The notes: generated by a model not told the origin, from the letters alone. A stretch of DNA of 64,000 bases from Liolophura sinensis (GCF_032854445.1 NC_088300.1:35447608-35511607), one strand, 5' to 3'; positions 26,001 to 39,350 are shown, counted from the first letter of the stretch. Numbers and translations are program-made.

Positions 26001-26471
26001 CACCAATGTTTGAACATTAATTTGTTATGTCTGACCAAGAGATTTATACATTATAACTTAAGTGAGTAGTCAGAGTGAGTCAAAGATTTTCATATCGACC
26101 TACCCCACACGTTTTTGACAGCGTTTTTGAAATGCCCCACAAAGCTTTTTTTGTTTGTTTAAAGATGACTTTATGTAAATATGTTTATCTTTTTCTTATT
26201 TCTATTCAGGACAGAATGAAGTCATACCAAAGTTTCATTTCTACAGGACTGAAATAATTCTTGAATTTCCTTTACAATGTCTAAGACATGTACTGACAGG
26301 TACTTTCTTGATTTCTCTGAGAATAAGAATAAAAAGGGCAATTCCTCTTTTGTAATCATGGCTTTGAAATACAGTAATTCAAACCCTAACTCACATGCAT
26401 TCACATGTTCAGTGTTTACCTCTGGTGTGCCCAAAGCCATGTTTAAATCATTGTTCTCCCGTGTGCTGTGT
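23028..26471 (-). CDS. 3' end of an unrecognised minus-strand gene (four candidate exons)
   Basis: Candidate exons in transcript order: 26420-26471 (HSTRENNDLNMALGTPE), 26228-26314 or 26245-26314 (starts KSRKYLSVHVLDIVKEIQ), 25728-25813 (VLKECLPDILYEERSVCLQ, ending CMSLL) and 23028-23165 (starts KPEHVSSPLLVYSGD, ends ADLFDLIQGRV then stop). Each has AG and GT flanks and a coding-like composition in an AT-rich area. The last junction joins in phase 0. The second exon must use a GTAGAA donor to join the third (phase 1); with the stronger GTATGA donor an exon is missing between them. The first intron would be only about 105 bp. An AATAAA on the minus strand near 22095 could be the polyadenylation signal. 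The helical, leucine-rich look would suit an ARM/HEAT-type protein, but I do not recognise the family. Upstream exons were not found. Confidence 0.4.
23598..23954 (-). mobile_element. tRNA-headed SINE (family 1) with perfect 13-bp target duplication
   Basis: Flanked by identical TCAAGGGTGACAG at 23585-23597 and 23955-23967. On the minus strand it starts GACCGGCCCAGATAGCACAG and has an A-box-like TAGCACAGTTGGTAGAG and a distal GATCGAGTC. Its body contains TGCTGCTTCACTGAG (written on the plus strand), and the 3' part ends TGAGTACGACGTTAAACCCC plus an ACTC-rich tail. Copies also lie at 37923-38280 and 43573-43936. Confidence 0.85.
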
Positions 26472-28166
26472 CTACATACAGCATATCAAGTAGACATGTG
26501 CAGTTGATAAAAATGAAAGTGCTTGTTTTTAATATGTTTTGTATAGGAATCAATTATTGAACATGTTTTCTGGCATTGATCAATTCCACAAGACAATCGA
26601 AAAGCATGCTGAGATAAATGTGTAACACGATAATGGCGAAGCAAAAGAGAAAAGTGCAGAGTACTAAAATTACAGCCTAGAAACTTTTGACATATCGCAG
26701 GTTATTGTTAACAGAAGTATCAAAGAAATGCACAACATTGCCTGTTTGATTTTAATGTAACAGATTAATTTTGAACTATTTAGACTACACTAACCCAGGC
26801 GCGCTAGCTGTTAGGCCTACCTAAGATTTCAAGTTTAACAAAAACTCGGAAGGTTAATGTGGCGCTACCTATAACACGAATAATTTGCCATTTAAAACGA
26901 ATTTAACACATACTAGCATATATATGCAGATCACCCTATGCCTCCTAAATTACATCTTTGCCTGTCATGCCTTATCCTAGCTGTAGGCCTACGCCGTAAT
27001 AATCAGTTCTGAATATTATTCCAGCTATTACATTTAACTGTACAGCGGCTATGTTGGAAGCATATCGACAGATATGAGAAATTCACAACATCAAAAAAGC
27101 CAACTTCAACATATCCTCGGTTGCAATTTAAATCTTGGTACGGTAATATTAACAGCCAGAAAATGGCTACTCGCTAGGTTGTTGTTGTTAAAACACACAC
27201 AGAAATTGTGGTGGCGAGGTCTTCATGTGCATAATTTTATTCACTGATCCCGTGATTAACCCTATGAACATTAACACAGAATGCGACATAAGTAATGTTA
27301 CACAGATATGGTCATTTCAAACATATGCAATAAACAATTCGTGTAGATTAGAGAATAATGCACATTTAGGTATCTTTAGCCCAGAGCGATGGTTATTAGT
27401 TATTATCGTATATACAGTTACTAATATACACAGTCTCGTATACACAGTTATACACAGTAAACGCTTGGCAAAGTGTGCGCACCATTATATTTTCTCAACG
27501 CAAACTACAAAGCCGAACACATCAAAGTATAACAATATTGTTGCAAACGATGTGATAAAGAAATTATCAGACAAATCATGATAAACTTAATTACCCCTGT
27601 TGACCAGGAACACACCATGAGATACACGGTGTATCCAGCCCTGAATACCATTACATCACACAGTCAAGACATCTATGTCTACCTAAATACACAAACATTA
27701 ACTGTGTAAAGCAAAGTAACCATTAAATGGTACTAAAGACAAGAAATCCTAATCGGGCAATTTTGATATGAATCAGGACAGCTGAATTAACAGATGTATT
27801 GAAGTCTGGTACAATTGTACGACAATTCAGTGAAACATATCGACATAGCTGCACTGAAAACTACATGTGCAATGGTGGTAATACCAAATTATAACAAAAT
27901 TCAACATAGAACGAACCATTTATCTCGCTGGAAGCAGTAGAAAAGTCTTGACAATTCTGAATAATAACATCAAATTATTTATGACAGAATAGAAAACAAT
28001 ATTTATTATATATTTATACCCAAGGGATAAATTAAAACAAGTAATCTGTTTATAACAGGCTTAGCGGTAGGCCTGTAGTTTTTGAGATGTTTAACAGGAC
28101 AAAACAAACCAGCCTATATGGGCCTAATAAAGAATCTGTGTATATGGGTATTGGGTTCCCCCAATT

Positions 28167-28213
28167 GCTCTGTATTTTGATTGATCGTGTTTCGATCAAT
28201 CAAAATACAGAGC
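28167..28213. other. Perfect 21-bp hairpin with 5-nt loop
   Basis: The left arm starts GCTCTGTATTTTGATTGATC and the right arm is its exact complement; the loop is TGTTT. No gene nearby. It could be a small palindromic element or an RNA hairpin, though it is short for a microRNA precursor. Confidence 0.8.
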
Positions 28214-28224
28214 TGACCATGCAA

Positions 28225-28399
28225 TGACTCATCAGTGACTCAGATTATTTGTAAACTTGTCGACAATTAGTCACTTGACTTTTCAAAGAGCACGATGACT
28301 CGGTTTTGACTAATAACCACAACTAGTCAGCTGACTAATTCCAGTGAGCCTTTCCCTTAAGACGCATTCAAATTAGTCGGTTTGACTCGGCTGTGACTC
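28225..28399. promoter_or_regulatory. Cluster of TGACTC (AP-1-like) motifs
   Basis: TGACTC occurs at 28225, 28236, 28296, 28383 and 28394, with extra TGACT/AGTCA half sites between them. The first is a full TGACTCA. This could be an enhancer or a decayed repeat; no flanking gene is recognised. Confidence 0.35.
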
Positions 28400-30348
28400 A
28401 GATATTTTTCTCAATGTATATGGGATGAAATTGTGCGTTATAGGCTAAACTGTAATGCCTGACAAGTGCCGTGCGTTGCACTTTGTTTCTCTTTGTACAT
28501 GCATATAAGTGACATTGGAAACTTTGGTTTGAAAGTGATCTCATTCTACAAATATTGGAAAGTCTTGTCAAGACTTTCGTGCAAATATTAGTCACAGCCA
28601 GTAAGAATACATGTTTTTTGTTGTTGTTGTTGTTTTTTTTTTTAGTTTTTTTTTTAATTTGGTAAGGTTCTATTGCAATTACTTTTCTTTAAATACATAT
28701 CTATGAAAGATAGAAGAAAACCAAGCAGATTAACGTTGGTTGCCTGAGATATATGTTCAATATACTATATGGTGGTGATCCCACATTTAATTATGGACAC
28801 TCAGAACTGTCAACAGATGTCTTAAATCTGCATTTGTTTACATGTCAGGGTTGCAAGAAGGTTATATATGGTGAATATGGTGAAGGAACCAAAGTTGTTT
28901 GTTTTCTTGTACAACTTTTTCATTTTACATACACGTAGAATGAGATATTAATTTAAAAAAAACTCATGATGACGATGTCTTCAGGTAATGCATACCAATT
29001 GCCGCCACATTTATATAGAGCTGCCTCACTAACTGAGAGGAAGACACCGTTCATCACACCTCTTTTGTCACCAGTGTTTGACCTTTTTGGAAGGTTTCTG
29101 CCGTCGTCATGACCCTTTACGTAAATACTTGAAAACATGGATCCGTTCGGCACTTATTCCGATTACTATTCCAGTTAATGACTCCGTCCAATTACTCGTC
29201 CATTGTTGCGGCGTGTAGATAAGCAATGTTCAACGAGACTGTGATGTGGTCATCGTATTTTTGCCCGTATGATCCCATCTTTGGTATGAACAAACCTATT
29301 TGTTGTAATCTTGATGTGAAGGTGAGAGACCAGCATTTGTGAATCATCCACCACCGATGTGTGATGATAAAAGTTCGGCATTTGGGAAAAGATTGACCGA
29401 TTTTCTTCGAATGGAGTAAATGGTATTGTTGTGTCTATGTAATGCGTGATGAATGGCAAACCCGCTTTAACCTTATCAAAAACCTCCTTTCGAGATGTCG
29501 CAATGTAATGTGGTGTGTATATGCCTACAGTTCAGCTACTGAGGCCCAGCATGTCTGAATGACCCCTTTGTAAGTTTACAGACTTTGTATGAAATTCAGG
29601 CTAAGATTTGGTATCGCCCCATTGAGGTCGCATTCTGCGCCGTTCAATACGTCTATTCATGTACACAGCCGAGTGTACCTGACTAGTGTTATATGATCTG
29701 TATGCGGCGACTAGCACGACCTGGAACCAATAGCAAAGGGTGTGGCCTCTTTGTCAGTCCATGTGCGGATCCACATACCTAAAGCCATGTACGTGTATAC
29801 GAAAGTATACTTGCGCTGGTGGTGGCTGTATTAAACGTTCAGGAACAATTTTGGGTTTGTCAGTGATACCTGATAACAGCTGGACAGCGTAAAACAACCA
29901 AAGAGCAAGGTATGTTGGATGTCCTTTGTATTAGGAGTGTGCAAGGTTCTGGTTTTCCTTGTTGTCATCGTTAAACAGTAGGCACATTAGGAAAGGTACA
30001 TAGATGGTTAAATACATGTATTCGCATATATGTAGTTATGTGTAAGTCCATGCCGGTGATTCCACTATGGCTACAACACGTCACTATAACGGGGTTTATG
30101 TTGGCTAATTTTTGGCCTGTTATGTACATAACAGTTTTCTTCAACTCACCCTCATATATACATGTACATACTTGGTTGAACTGAATAAGAAGTAAACATC
30201 ACCCTGGTGTACCTTATAATGTATATTTGAGGCCATATAGACTTGTACACAGGTTGCTGGTGTTGTAATATAGTCATTATGTTGTGCCATTAATAACGTC
30301 TCATTATAACTGGCCGACTTTTTTGCAGTTATATACTAGAGCAGGGAT

Positions 30349-30563
30349 CAGTTGTTCAAAAGTGCATTAGCTAATACCGGTATATTTAATCACGTTTTAT
30401 ATTTATGATGTTAACAAATCCCAGCAATCAATACATGCAGTTGCACAGACACCAAATGGAACAGCAACAGATTTATTTCATATTTAATAATCTGTTATAC
30501 ATTTATTTTGGTGCCTGAGTACAAAACTGAAGAATCAGCTTAAGACACAATTTTGAACAACTG
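30349..30563. mobile_element. MITE-like element sharing ends with 13702-13836
   Basis: Left end CAGTTGTTCAAAAGTG, right end CAATTTTGAACAACTG. About 215 bp with no open frame; intergenic. Confidence 0.6.
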
Positions 30564-30795
30564 TGTTCTTGTGTCTGTCTCGTAAGAGGTACATCTGGAG
30601 TTCTATCCCGGGTCGAATCATATTCCATGCATCTTAGCATATCCCTACACGATGACATCGCTGCGTAACTGTATATAAGGGGACTTCATAAATTGAAAAT
30701 GCGTCAAATGCAGATGATATTATTATAACAGGGATATGTAAGCTGATTTTGTGGTGTTGTGCACATAACAGTTTTCTTAAGAGCATCCTCCATGT

Positions 30796-30812
30796 TTATA
30801 TATATATATATA

Positions 30813-30890
<78 letters not shown>
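30796..30890. repeat. (AT)n microsatellite
   Basis: About 90 bp of almost pure TA dinucleotides with GCAT interruptions. Simple repeat with slippage potential. Confidence 0.97.
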
Positions 30891-31748
30891 TGAATGGTTG
30901 AACTAAGTAAAAAGTAGACATATCGTCCATATGAGTTCAGCCCAAATGACTAAGCAAGTGTATATACTCAAGGACTTGATGTGTTATACATAAGATGAAT
31001 CCATTGCAAGGTGCGTGCAAGAAAAGGTTTTGTGTATAAATTAATTGCGTGAAATAGTAAATTGAGATTTTTCAGTTTGCTTTATATTGTTAAACCAGGA
31101 AACTCGAAGAGCTTCTTTAATAAAGACGCGAAATAGGTCGGACTAAAAAAAAGAAAGAAATAAAAGTGAAAACGAAACAAACAATAAAACATAACCATAC
31201 ATATATGTGTATATATACATTTATCTCAAATACATGCATACTTTAACTGTTTTCCTAGCTTGTGAAGGAGGTTATAATGTAATAACCTGCACATACATGT
31301 CCATGTATATTATACATGTAAAGAATCGGCATGTGAGTCTAATATCATGCATCTTACGGGCGGAGTCCAAAACATGCATTTTCATTACAAAACCCAATAT
31401 TTGAATTTGTAGCCGAAAGTATACTACCATGCCGTGAATAGGCTGTCAAATCTTTATCGATTTGATTCATGTATTTAAGAGTTCAATTTGGAGATCGAAA
31501 TCGTCTTGTGAAAGGAACCCCGCTTTTCATAAACATCTTGTTAAAGATCATGCCCTTGCCTTCCACTAATCTATGGCACACACTTCGAGTTCTCAATGAT
31601 GTGGGATCAAAATTCGTCTGTTATATCCGTGTAGTTTCCATAGTTTACTTTGGGCATTTGGGAATCGGCCTTGGCATTAATGACCTGAAGCATCCATTTT
31701 GGTTGACGGCTGTTACGGGAATGTTTTGTTAACCCATAGGCCTATATA

Positions 31749-31950
31749 GGCCTCCGTGGCCGAGGGGATTAGAGCGCCAGCTAGGCGCAATGACAAGAGT
31801 TTCCTACCAGTGCGTCCAGCTCATGCTAGCTTCCTCTCCCGCCGTGCATGGGAAGGTCTGTCAGCCACCTCCTACCACGATGCTGGACGCCGTCGTACAA
31901 GTGCAATGGACACGGCGTAAAACATCTATCAAATAAAGAAATAAAATAAA
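31749..31950 (+). mobile_element. tRNA-headed SINE (family 2)
   Basis: Starts GGCCTCCGTGGCCGAGGGGA, followed by TTAGAGCGCC, and ends GGCGTAAAACATCTATCAAA then A/T-rich AAATAAA units. The head resembles a tRNA, but no full cloverleaf is present. Confidence 0.78.
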
Positions 31951-32379
31951 TCTTAACAAATAACACTTAATACCAAAGCTTAGTCGCTATAATCGACCAC
32001 GATACACAGCGGCGTTAAACCCAACCGGAATAAATTAGAGACTGTAAACAAAATGTATGAAATCAGGACATTTTGATGGCAGGAAGTTCCCATTTTTGAT
32101 GTGTATTAATACCTTCCAGAATATATGCCATTCTAATCTTGTCCAATTGTTGATCTGTTAATTGAAATAAAGTTACATCCATACCATTAAAAAGGTAGGG
32201 AACATTCCATATAAATCAGCAGTATATATTAATTAAAATAGCCAATATCTTGAATTAAATATAGTTTATCTATAACACATTTCGAGGCATTTGATGAATA
32301 AAACGATTTATACGGATAAGTTTTACTCTTGGTTTAATCAGTCAAACCGACTGACGGGTTTGAATGTAATGACCTGGTA

Positions 32380-33500
32380 TGATAAAGCGAAAAATCGGCC
32401 CCTGAGCAAGAAATTGTGCACTCAAGAAGCGAAAATGACTACAGCTGTGAGTGACAGCTGCTGACACAGCCGAAAGGCTACTTCTTTTTCAATTCTGTTG
32501 TATGTGTTTATTTGTCCCTGTTATATGGCAAGCATGCAACTTATACAGCTCCAAACCTACGCTGAAGATATGTATAGGACATAAAATTGAGTAATGCTCC
32601 CGTCGCACTGAAATATCTCTTTTTTTTTTGCATCAGACACTGTAGAGTGGGGAAAATCACTGCAACACAAATGTAAAAGAACCACAAAGATTCGAACTCT
32701 CCTTCGAAGTTCAACATGTTCTTAACAATGACTTCGTTAATTCACTGTACTATGAAGGATACCTGACTTATAAACATGCCAAAACATGATAAAATGGATC
32801 ACATTATAAAGTTTATTTTTTACATATCAAGACCAGCGTTAACCAGAACAAAACTTTAATATCACGTAGAAATACACATATAAAAGTTTCAGTAAAGATA
32901 TTCTTCTGGTTAACGTTGATCTTCCAACAGTAAATTAAAGACAGTACCTCGTTTGAGAGAAAATTGGCGTTTTTGATAGAGAGTGCATATTTGGCGGGTT
33001 ATTACTAAGAAATTATCTCTTTTATAGTCATATAACTTTTATGGATGCTTCGACCAAGTTGTATAGAAATGGACACCACCGTCTGCACAGTATGTGTCTT
33101 TATGATCAGCATGACATGTTTTAAACAACTTACTTACATTTAAAAAATAAAATTTTTGAGAAACAAGAAGACGAATTGAAATGCATCCCATATACTTGGT
33201 ACCCCCCGACCAAAGGACCTGGTATGGTATGGCGGGTAGTCGGCCCCAGTGCAAGAAACTGTGCACCTCTAGAAGTGAAACTGCCTATTTTACTCACACA
33301 AAAGTATCTTTCCAAAGAGAAAAAAAAAAAAAAAGAAAGAACCACAAATATTCGAACTCTGCACTCTGGGAGACTCCGGACAGGCTATAGCAGAAATATG
33401 GATTTTAAACTTGCTGAAATATGACAAAATTCATCACATTATAAAGTTCATGTTTTACATATGAAGATCAACGTTAATCAAAACGAAACATTGACAGCTG
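32380..33500. repeat. Diverged direct duplication (two arms)
   Basis: The arms 32380-32865 and 33215-33500 share, in the same order, CGGCCCC...GTGCACT, AACCACAAAGATTCGAACTC and ATCACATTATAAAGTT segments. The second arm is shorter. No coding potential. Confidence 0.6.
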
Positions 33501-35194
33501 AACGCTTGTAGCTTGAATTTACACCACATGCAGCCGTAGGCACCAAAAACATCACTTTTATTATGGTGACATTGACGTAATTTTTCAGTGTCAGTAGGCT
33601 TATTTGTTTTATATTTTGCTTTAGGCCTGTAGGCCTAAACATGTTTATATGGTGAATTCTTCAAAGGGCAATCCAGTATAATGAGGCCTACTATAACTTT
33701 TCTATATGACTTACTGGAAGTTACTATAAATATGATGCTTTCAAGACCAGAGTTTGATTTCACAGAGTCATTTCTCACTTACGTCAAAATTGAAATACTT
33801 AAAGCTTATTTGTCGACTTTAGAAATTTAAATTTTGTTCACCACATCAGTATTAACTAAAGACAAAAGTGAACCAAAAACTAAGCTTTGTAAAGAGGTTT
33901 TAAATTTTGACTATAGTCAGAAATGGCTTTGTGGAATCGGCCGCAGAAGTCTGTACGTGCAAAGACCAAGTATATTACAACAAACATTATTGAAATCCGA
34001 ACAAGGAATCTTCTCAAGCCCTACAGGCCGCCGTTATATGATGACGTAATGCCGTGACGTCATTTATTTCATTTACTCATACAAAAATGGTGTGTAGTAA
34101 CTGTTCGTAAAAAAGCAAACCCAGTTTTACTTGGAGTCAAGAATATACTGAAATTTTTTTCTTACCTTAAGCTGGAGAGTTGACTCTAAACTCTTAACAC
34201 TCAGGTATTTTGGCAAGCTCTTATTACTTGCCGATGTGACGACATGACATATCAGTGCATGCCAGCCTTGGCGAATAAGTAAATTCGATGAACTCTGTCT
34301 GTTGTTAAAAAATGGACAAATATTAAATAAAAGGTGAATGTAAGCATTTACAACAACGCTTTTCAGTGTTACTGTGTGAAACTCGGAGCAAGTTTCCTCA
34401 AACCTGTACCACGTGATCCCGGCAATGTTGGAAAACGGTGCGTGCTATGTTTTAGGTCGTTGAGCGTATGTCTGCATGACCTTATAAATACTATACTGAA
34501 CACCTAGGTATACCATACCTACACTTATAGACCTTGGGAGAATTCATACCTACTTCTTGTTATATACTTTGGCCATTTTGTCCAGGTCATTTTAGCTCTA
34601 TTTTGTGGCAGGTTGTAAAACTTGCATCTCTTTAAATCTTTCATCAATTTTCATCAAAATATATAGTCATGTGTGAAAACCATATTGTTTGTCACTGATC
34701 CTGATGACGAAGTTTTTAAAATGTCGTTTGTTTTTGTGGCAGTGGCCTTGTAATCACTCTCAACCGAGCTTATATACGACCGTGGGAAATTTCGTGCGTT
34801 TCATTTTTTATTTTGAATACCTTATAGTATATCGGTATATTGCTTCAAGCTGAAACATTCTCCGTGGTACACTGACTGCTCGACTCCCAACAGCCAGCAC
34901 GCATGAACATAACGAGACGCTGGTTTAATCTCACCAGAGAATTTTGATATTCTCCCGCTCTCACAATCATTACCTTTGAGTCCTTATATGGTAATAAACG
35001 ATTAAGGGTGGAGGGGAAGCGATACACTTGTCTCCTATACCAGAATGACGTGCAAGTCTGTATGTGTCACACACAGCAATGTTTGTGAGTAACTTGTCGA
35101 GTGAGTAAGATCGGTGGTCTATCCCGGGTACTCGGAGAGTCCCACTGCCATCACATAGTCGACAATTCGCACGAGGATGGCGTTAAGCCACAAA

Positions 35195-35250
35195 CAGACA
35201 GACAGACAGACAAACAAACAAATAAATAAATAAATAAATAAATAAAATGC
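35195..35250. repeat. SINE-like tail: ACAG, AAAC and AAAT units
   Basis: Runs of ACAG, then AAAC, then AAAT follow a GATGGCGTTAAGCCACAAAC segment typical of SINE 3' ends. The upstream body (about 35090-35190) is probably another SINE copy. Confidence 0.6.
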
Positions 35251-37922
35251 CTTTTTGTACCTTGGCGCCGAAAAAAAAAGCTGCATATAGTCTTGCCGTA
35301 GTTGTTTTGTTTTGTATTATGTGCATATAGCCTAAAATTAGAGAATTGTTATTAGAGAAAGGTTCAAATTCCGGCTGCACAATGGGGTAATGGTTTGGGC
35401 CGAAAGTCCTCACTGTAGTTCTCCAAAACCCGAGGTCGTGTGTTCGAATCCATTACTTGCATGCTGGTTCTGCTATACGGACACACACCTCAGAATTTTT
35501 TTACTGAGCACCTTGTGAACATTGGGGGCGTGTTTTCTCCAAACTGTCCGGCTTCCTCCACTCATGAAGCCTAATACCCTGGCCACAGCAGAAACTTTCA
35601 AAATGCTTGACTTATTTATTTACTGGACTGCTATTATACACGTCGTACTCAAGAATGTTTTACTTATACGACGGCGGCCAGCATTATGGTGGAAAGAAAT
35701 CGGGCAAAACCCAGGACAAGCCCACGACGATCCTCAGGTTACGGCAGACCCCCCCCCCCCCTCAAAATGCTTCAGTTCGGGGCTATATAGACCAATGGAA
35801 TATATAATCAAATACCCTTTTCGCTTCATACAGCTTCTCAATAGACAGAAAATAATTGTGACTTAATTTACAGATATAGATATGTATGACTAGAAACATT
35901 ACGATTTATGTGGTTTTCATTCTTGGTAGAGTACACAATATACAAAGAATTTCTAGACTTATATACACTCAACCGTAAACAGATTGTATAAAAAGCTACC
36001 GTGCAAGTCCTTCCATATAACCGTCCATGCATGTCTGCTTACTCCTTGCAGTGCTTGTGCCTCTTGCTTCGCTCGCTCCACGCACGGTGGCTTTTGCTGG
36101 CTTAGCTTCCCCAATGGTGTCACCACGTGAAACTGTGTAATCAGCATCCATCACTAATTTTTTTTGGAAATGTTGGTTAGACATCATGTTTTGTGTACCG
36201 GAATATTAAATAAGGAGAAGGTACACGTATAAAAAAGCTCTTGGATTCCACTATATAGTCGTATATGCGTTCGAGGTTGTTATAAGTAAAAAAGTATCCC
36301 TCCTGAAGGTTGTAATAAATTATACTGCACATTTTTGCACAAATTTAGTTACCCGTACCGGATTGCTTAATTTCATAGTTGTATTTCATACATGTATTTG
36401 CTTACTTTCCGTTGAAATACGAGCTATATGAGTTGTAAAATATTTACTCAAACAGCGCATGCCGAGAAACTGAACAATTGAAGTTAATTATGGATTGACC
36501 AGAATGGCCATGTCGGCCCGTGGGGTGGAGAGATGAATGCTGAGTGACATTCTCCGATTTTCAATATGGACTTGAACACTCTTCCCGTCACTAAAACGTC
36601 TTGCGTCGTTCTAGGTAAACAATCGTGAAGTCATTTCCCAAAATGACCTTTGGCACAATTTATCGAAGAACTAAGAAAGGATATAAGTACGAAATTATAA
36701 TGGAATTATGCAAACAGAAACAGTTTTCATGGATGTTGAAGACATATAGGCTTATTTTCAAGATAATGAGTCATTTGTAGGCCATTAATTCAATGATGGC
36801 AACAATTTTTTTAAAAGAAATTGCGTAATTGATATCATTAAAGATATCTTCAATTACTTCAAGTTGTCCACAAAAACTAAATAAAGAGAATGATAAAAAA
36901 AAAAAATCGATTTCACACCGCGACAAAGTCATGGATTCGCTCAGGACAGTGGAACCCTGCCGGATGATGGATACGTCATCCGGGTACGTAAGCGTAAGCA
37001 CTTGTCGTCAAGGCTCACGCCGCGCGTAGTACACTGTGTGGACTAAGGCAATGCACCTTGATCGTTTCATATGAATTATTAGAGATACTACCGGTAGTTA
37101 CTATCTGTAGCTGGTTGGACTATTATGGGAATGTGGACACGTGGATATTGTTGAATGGGTAGTTCACTGTGAATCAACGGCACAAGAAGTGGAAAACAAA
37201 GTGAAACATTGCAACAACAACAAACCTGAGTAGTACACAACTGAAAATGTGTAGGCCTATATGGTAGTAACAAAAAATATATTATGGCAATCTGTGCGAC
37301 TCCTTCTTTACAGCAGAGACTACTGAGTGCTCTTAAATTATTATAATGAAGCACTTGTCATTTTCTATTTCCAAAAGATTTCAAACTGATACATGTTTTA
37401 AACTTCATATACTATTCAGCCAAGTGTGTTCAGTTAGTTTTACACCAGACTGTAAGAAGTGAAAGAAAACTTATCTTTGGGTACAACAAACTCTGATGTA
37501 TAACTCTGCTTTCCATGTCTTGAAACATACGTTCTCCCATCTTAATTAACCGTCAGATTGAACTTAATTGAACTATCAAAATCACAGATTTCCCACTTTC
37601 AGCTGCTAATGGACTGGATTCTGTATCTGAGGATGAACTTTCTATGAGGTGAGCTAAATGCCAGGAATATCATCACCATACATAATGATCATTTAATAAC
37701 CAGACTTTGCTTGTACTTGGTATCGCTTAGTCAGGTCTAAGCTCTTTTTGGCTTACTGAGAGCTTGTTTACGTTCCAGAAGGTGACCGTGTAAGAGTACA
37801 TTGTAAACTCATGCATTAACCAGTTTTAATTAGCTTTTATCAGACATCTTACTGGCATTGCATCCAAGCCATACAGTTGAGAGACCCACACCCCTCACTG
37901 ACCAGTCACATCCTGCCCTAAG

Positions 37923-38280
37923 ACCGGCAGCGTTAGCACAGTTGGTAGAGGGTCTACTGCGGGAGCAGTAGATCCAGGGTCAATCCTAGGTCGAGTCACA
38001 CCTAAGCCTTTAAAACAGGGGATGCAGCTTCCACACTTGGCGTTCAGCACGAAGGGGATAGTGCAACAACTGGTTGGCCCGTATCAGTATAATGGCTCGG
38101 GTGGGGTGTCTTACTTGCATTTGGTAAGGTGTCTTAGTGAAGCAGCACTAGATAAAAGAGTGGTGGAAATCCGTCCTGCAACAAGGAGGCACATTACATG
38201 CATTCTAAGGATTCCTTCGTCGTCATATGACTGAAAAATTGTCAAGTACGACGTTAAACCCCAAGCATTCAGTTGCTCAC
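37923..38280 (+). mobile_element. tRNA-headed SINE (family 1), inside a minisatellite
   Basis: Same architecture as 23598-23954 and read on the plus strand. TCCTGCCC occurs on both sides (37911-37918 and 38281-38288), a probable target duplication. Minisatellite-like sequence lies on both sides, so the element appears to have landed in the array. Confidence 0.8.
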
Positions 38281-38281
38281 T

Positions 38282-39350
38282 CCTGCCCCACCGACCCACT
38301 GACCAGTCACTCTCTGCCACCACACCTCTGGCTGACCAAGCACACCTTGTCCCCACACCTCTGACTGACCACTCACACATTGTCCCCACACCTCTGACTG
38401 ACCAATCACACATTGTCCCCACACCTCTGACTGACCAATCACACATTGTCGCCACACCTCTGACTGACCAATCACACATTGTCGCCACACCTCTGACTGA
38501 CCAATCACACATTGTCCCCACACCTCTGACTGACCAGTCACACATTGTCCCAGCTTACTGACCAGTTACACACTTCCCTCAATCCTCAGTGAATAGTCAC
38601 ATATACTGTCCCCATGCCCACCACTGACCACTACCCACCATATTACACACTGTACCTACACCCTTCACTGACCAATAACCCCATGCCCCCACACCTCTCA
38701 CTGACCAGTCACACACTGTATGTACACCCCTCACTGACCAATCACACACTGTCCCCCCCATCACTGACTAGTCACACACTGTACCTACACCCCTCACTGA
38801 CCACTCACACCCTGCCCTACTCTGGCCCCCTCACCTCTCACTGACCTGTCACACGCCATGGACCAGTCACTCTCTGCCTCCACACCCCTCACACACCAGT
38901 AACACCATGTCCCCACACCCTAACTGACCACTCACACACTGTGCTTACACCCCTCACTGAGCAGTCACACCATATTCCCACACCCTAACTGACCAGCCAC
39001 ACCTAATCCCCACACCCCAACTGTCCAGTCACACTTAATCCCCACACGTCTCACTGACCAGTCACACACTGTGCTTACACCCCTCACTGAACAGTCACAC
39101 CATGTTCCCACACCCTAACTGACCAGCCATACTTAATCCCCACGCCCTAACTGACCAGTCACACTTAATCCCCACACATCTCACTGACCAGTCACACCAG
39201 GTCCCCACATCCTAACTGACCAGCCACACCTAATCCTCACACCCTAACTGACCAGTCATACTTAATCCCCACACATCTCACTGACCAGTCAAACACTGTC
39301 CTTACACCTCTCACAGACCAATCACACATTGTCCCTACACCCTTTACTGT
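38282..39350. repeat. 33-bp minisatellite, about 1.07 kb
   Basis: Degenerate tandem copies of a unit like ACACCTCTGACTGACCAATC followed by ACACATTGTCCCC. The most uniform part is 38360-38550. Because 33 is a multiple of three, open frames with an 11-residue repeat appear; these are artefacts. One diverged piece lies left of the SINE at about 37880-37922. Confidence 0.92.

Noticed and set aside
28398-28595. 65-residue minus-strand open frame near 28.5 kb
   Set aside because: An acceptor-like site precedes it, but no donor or recognised sequence; not supportable as an exon.
31749-31830. tRNA gene
   Set aside because: The head resembles a tRNA, but the full cloverleaf is absent and the sequence continues into a SINE body and A-rich tail.
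38111-38545. Minus-strand open frame with an 11-residue repeat (MCDWSVRGVGT)
   Set aside because: Produced by the 33-bp minisatellite, whose unit length is a multiple of three; no splice or start context and it runs into a SINE.
38282-39350. CRISPR-like array
   Set aside because: Contiguous degenerate tandem units with no unique spacers, in animal DNA.
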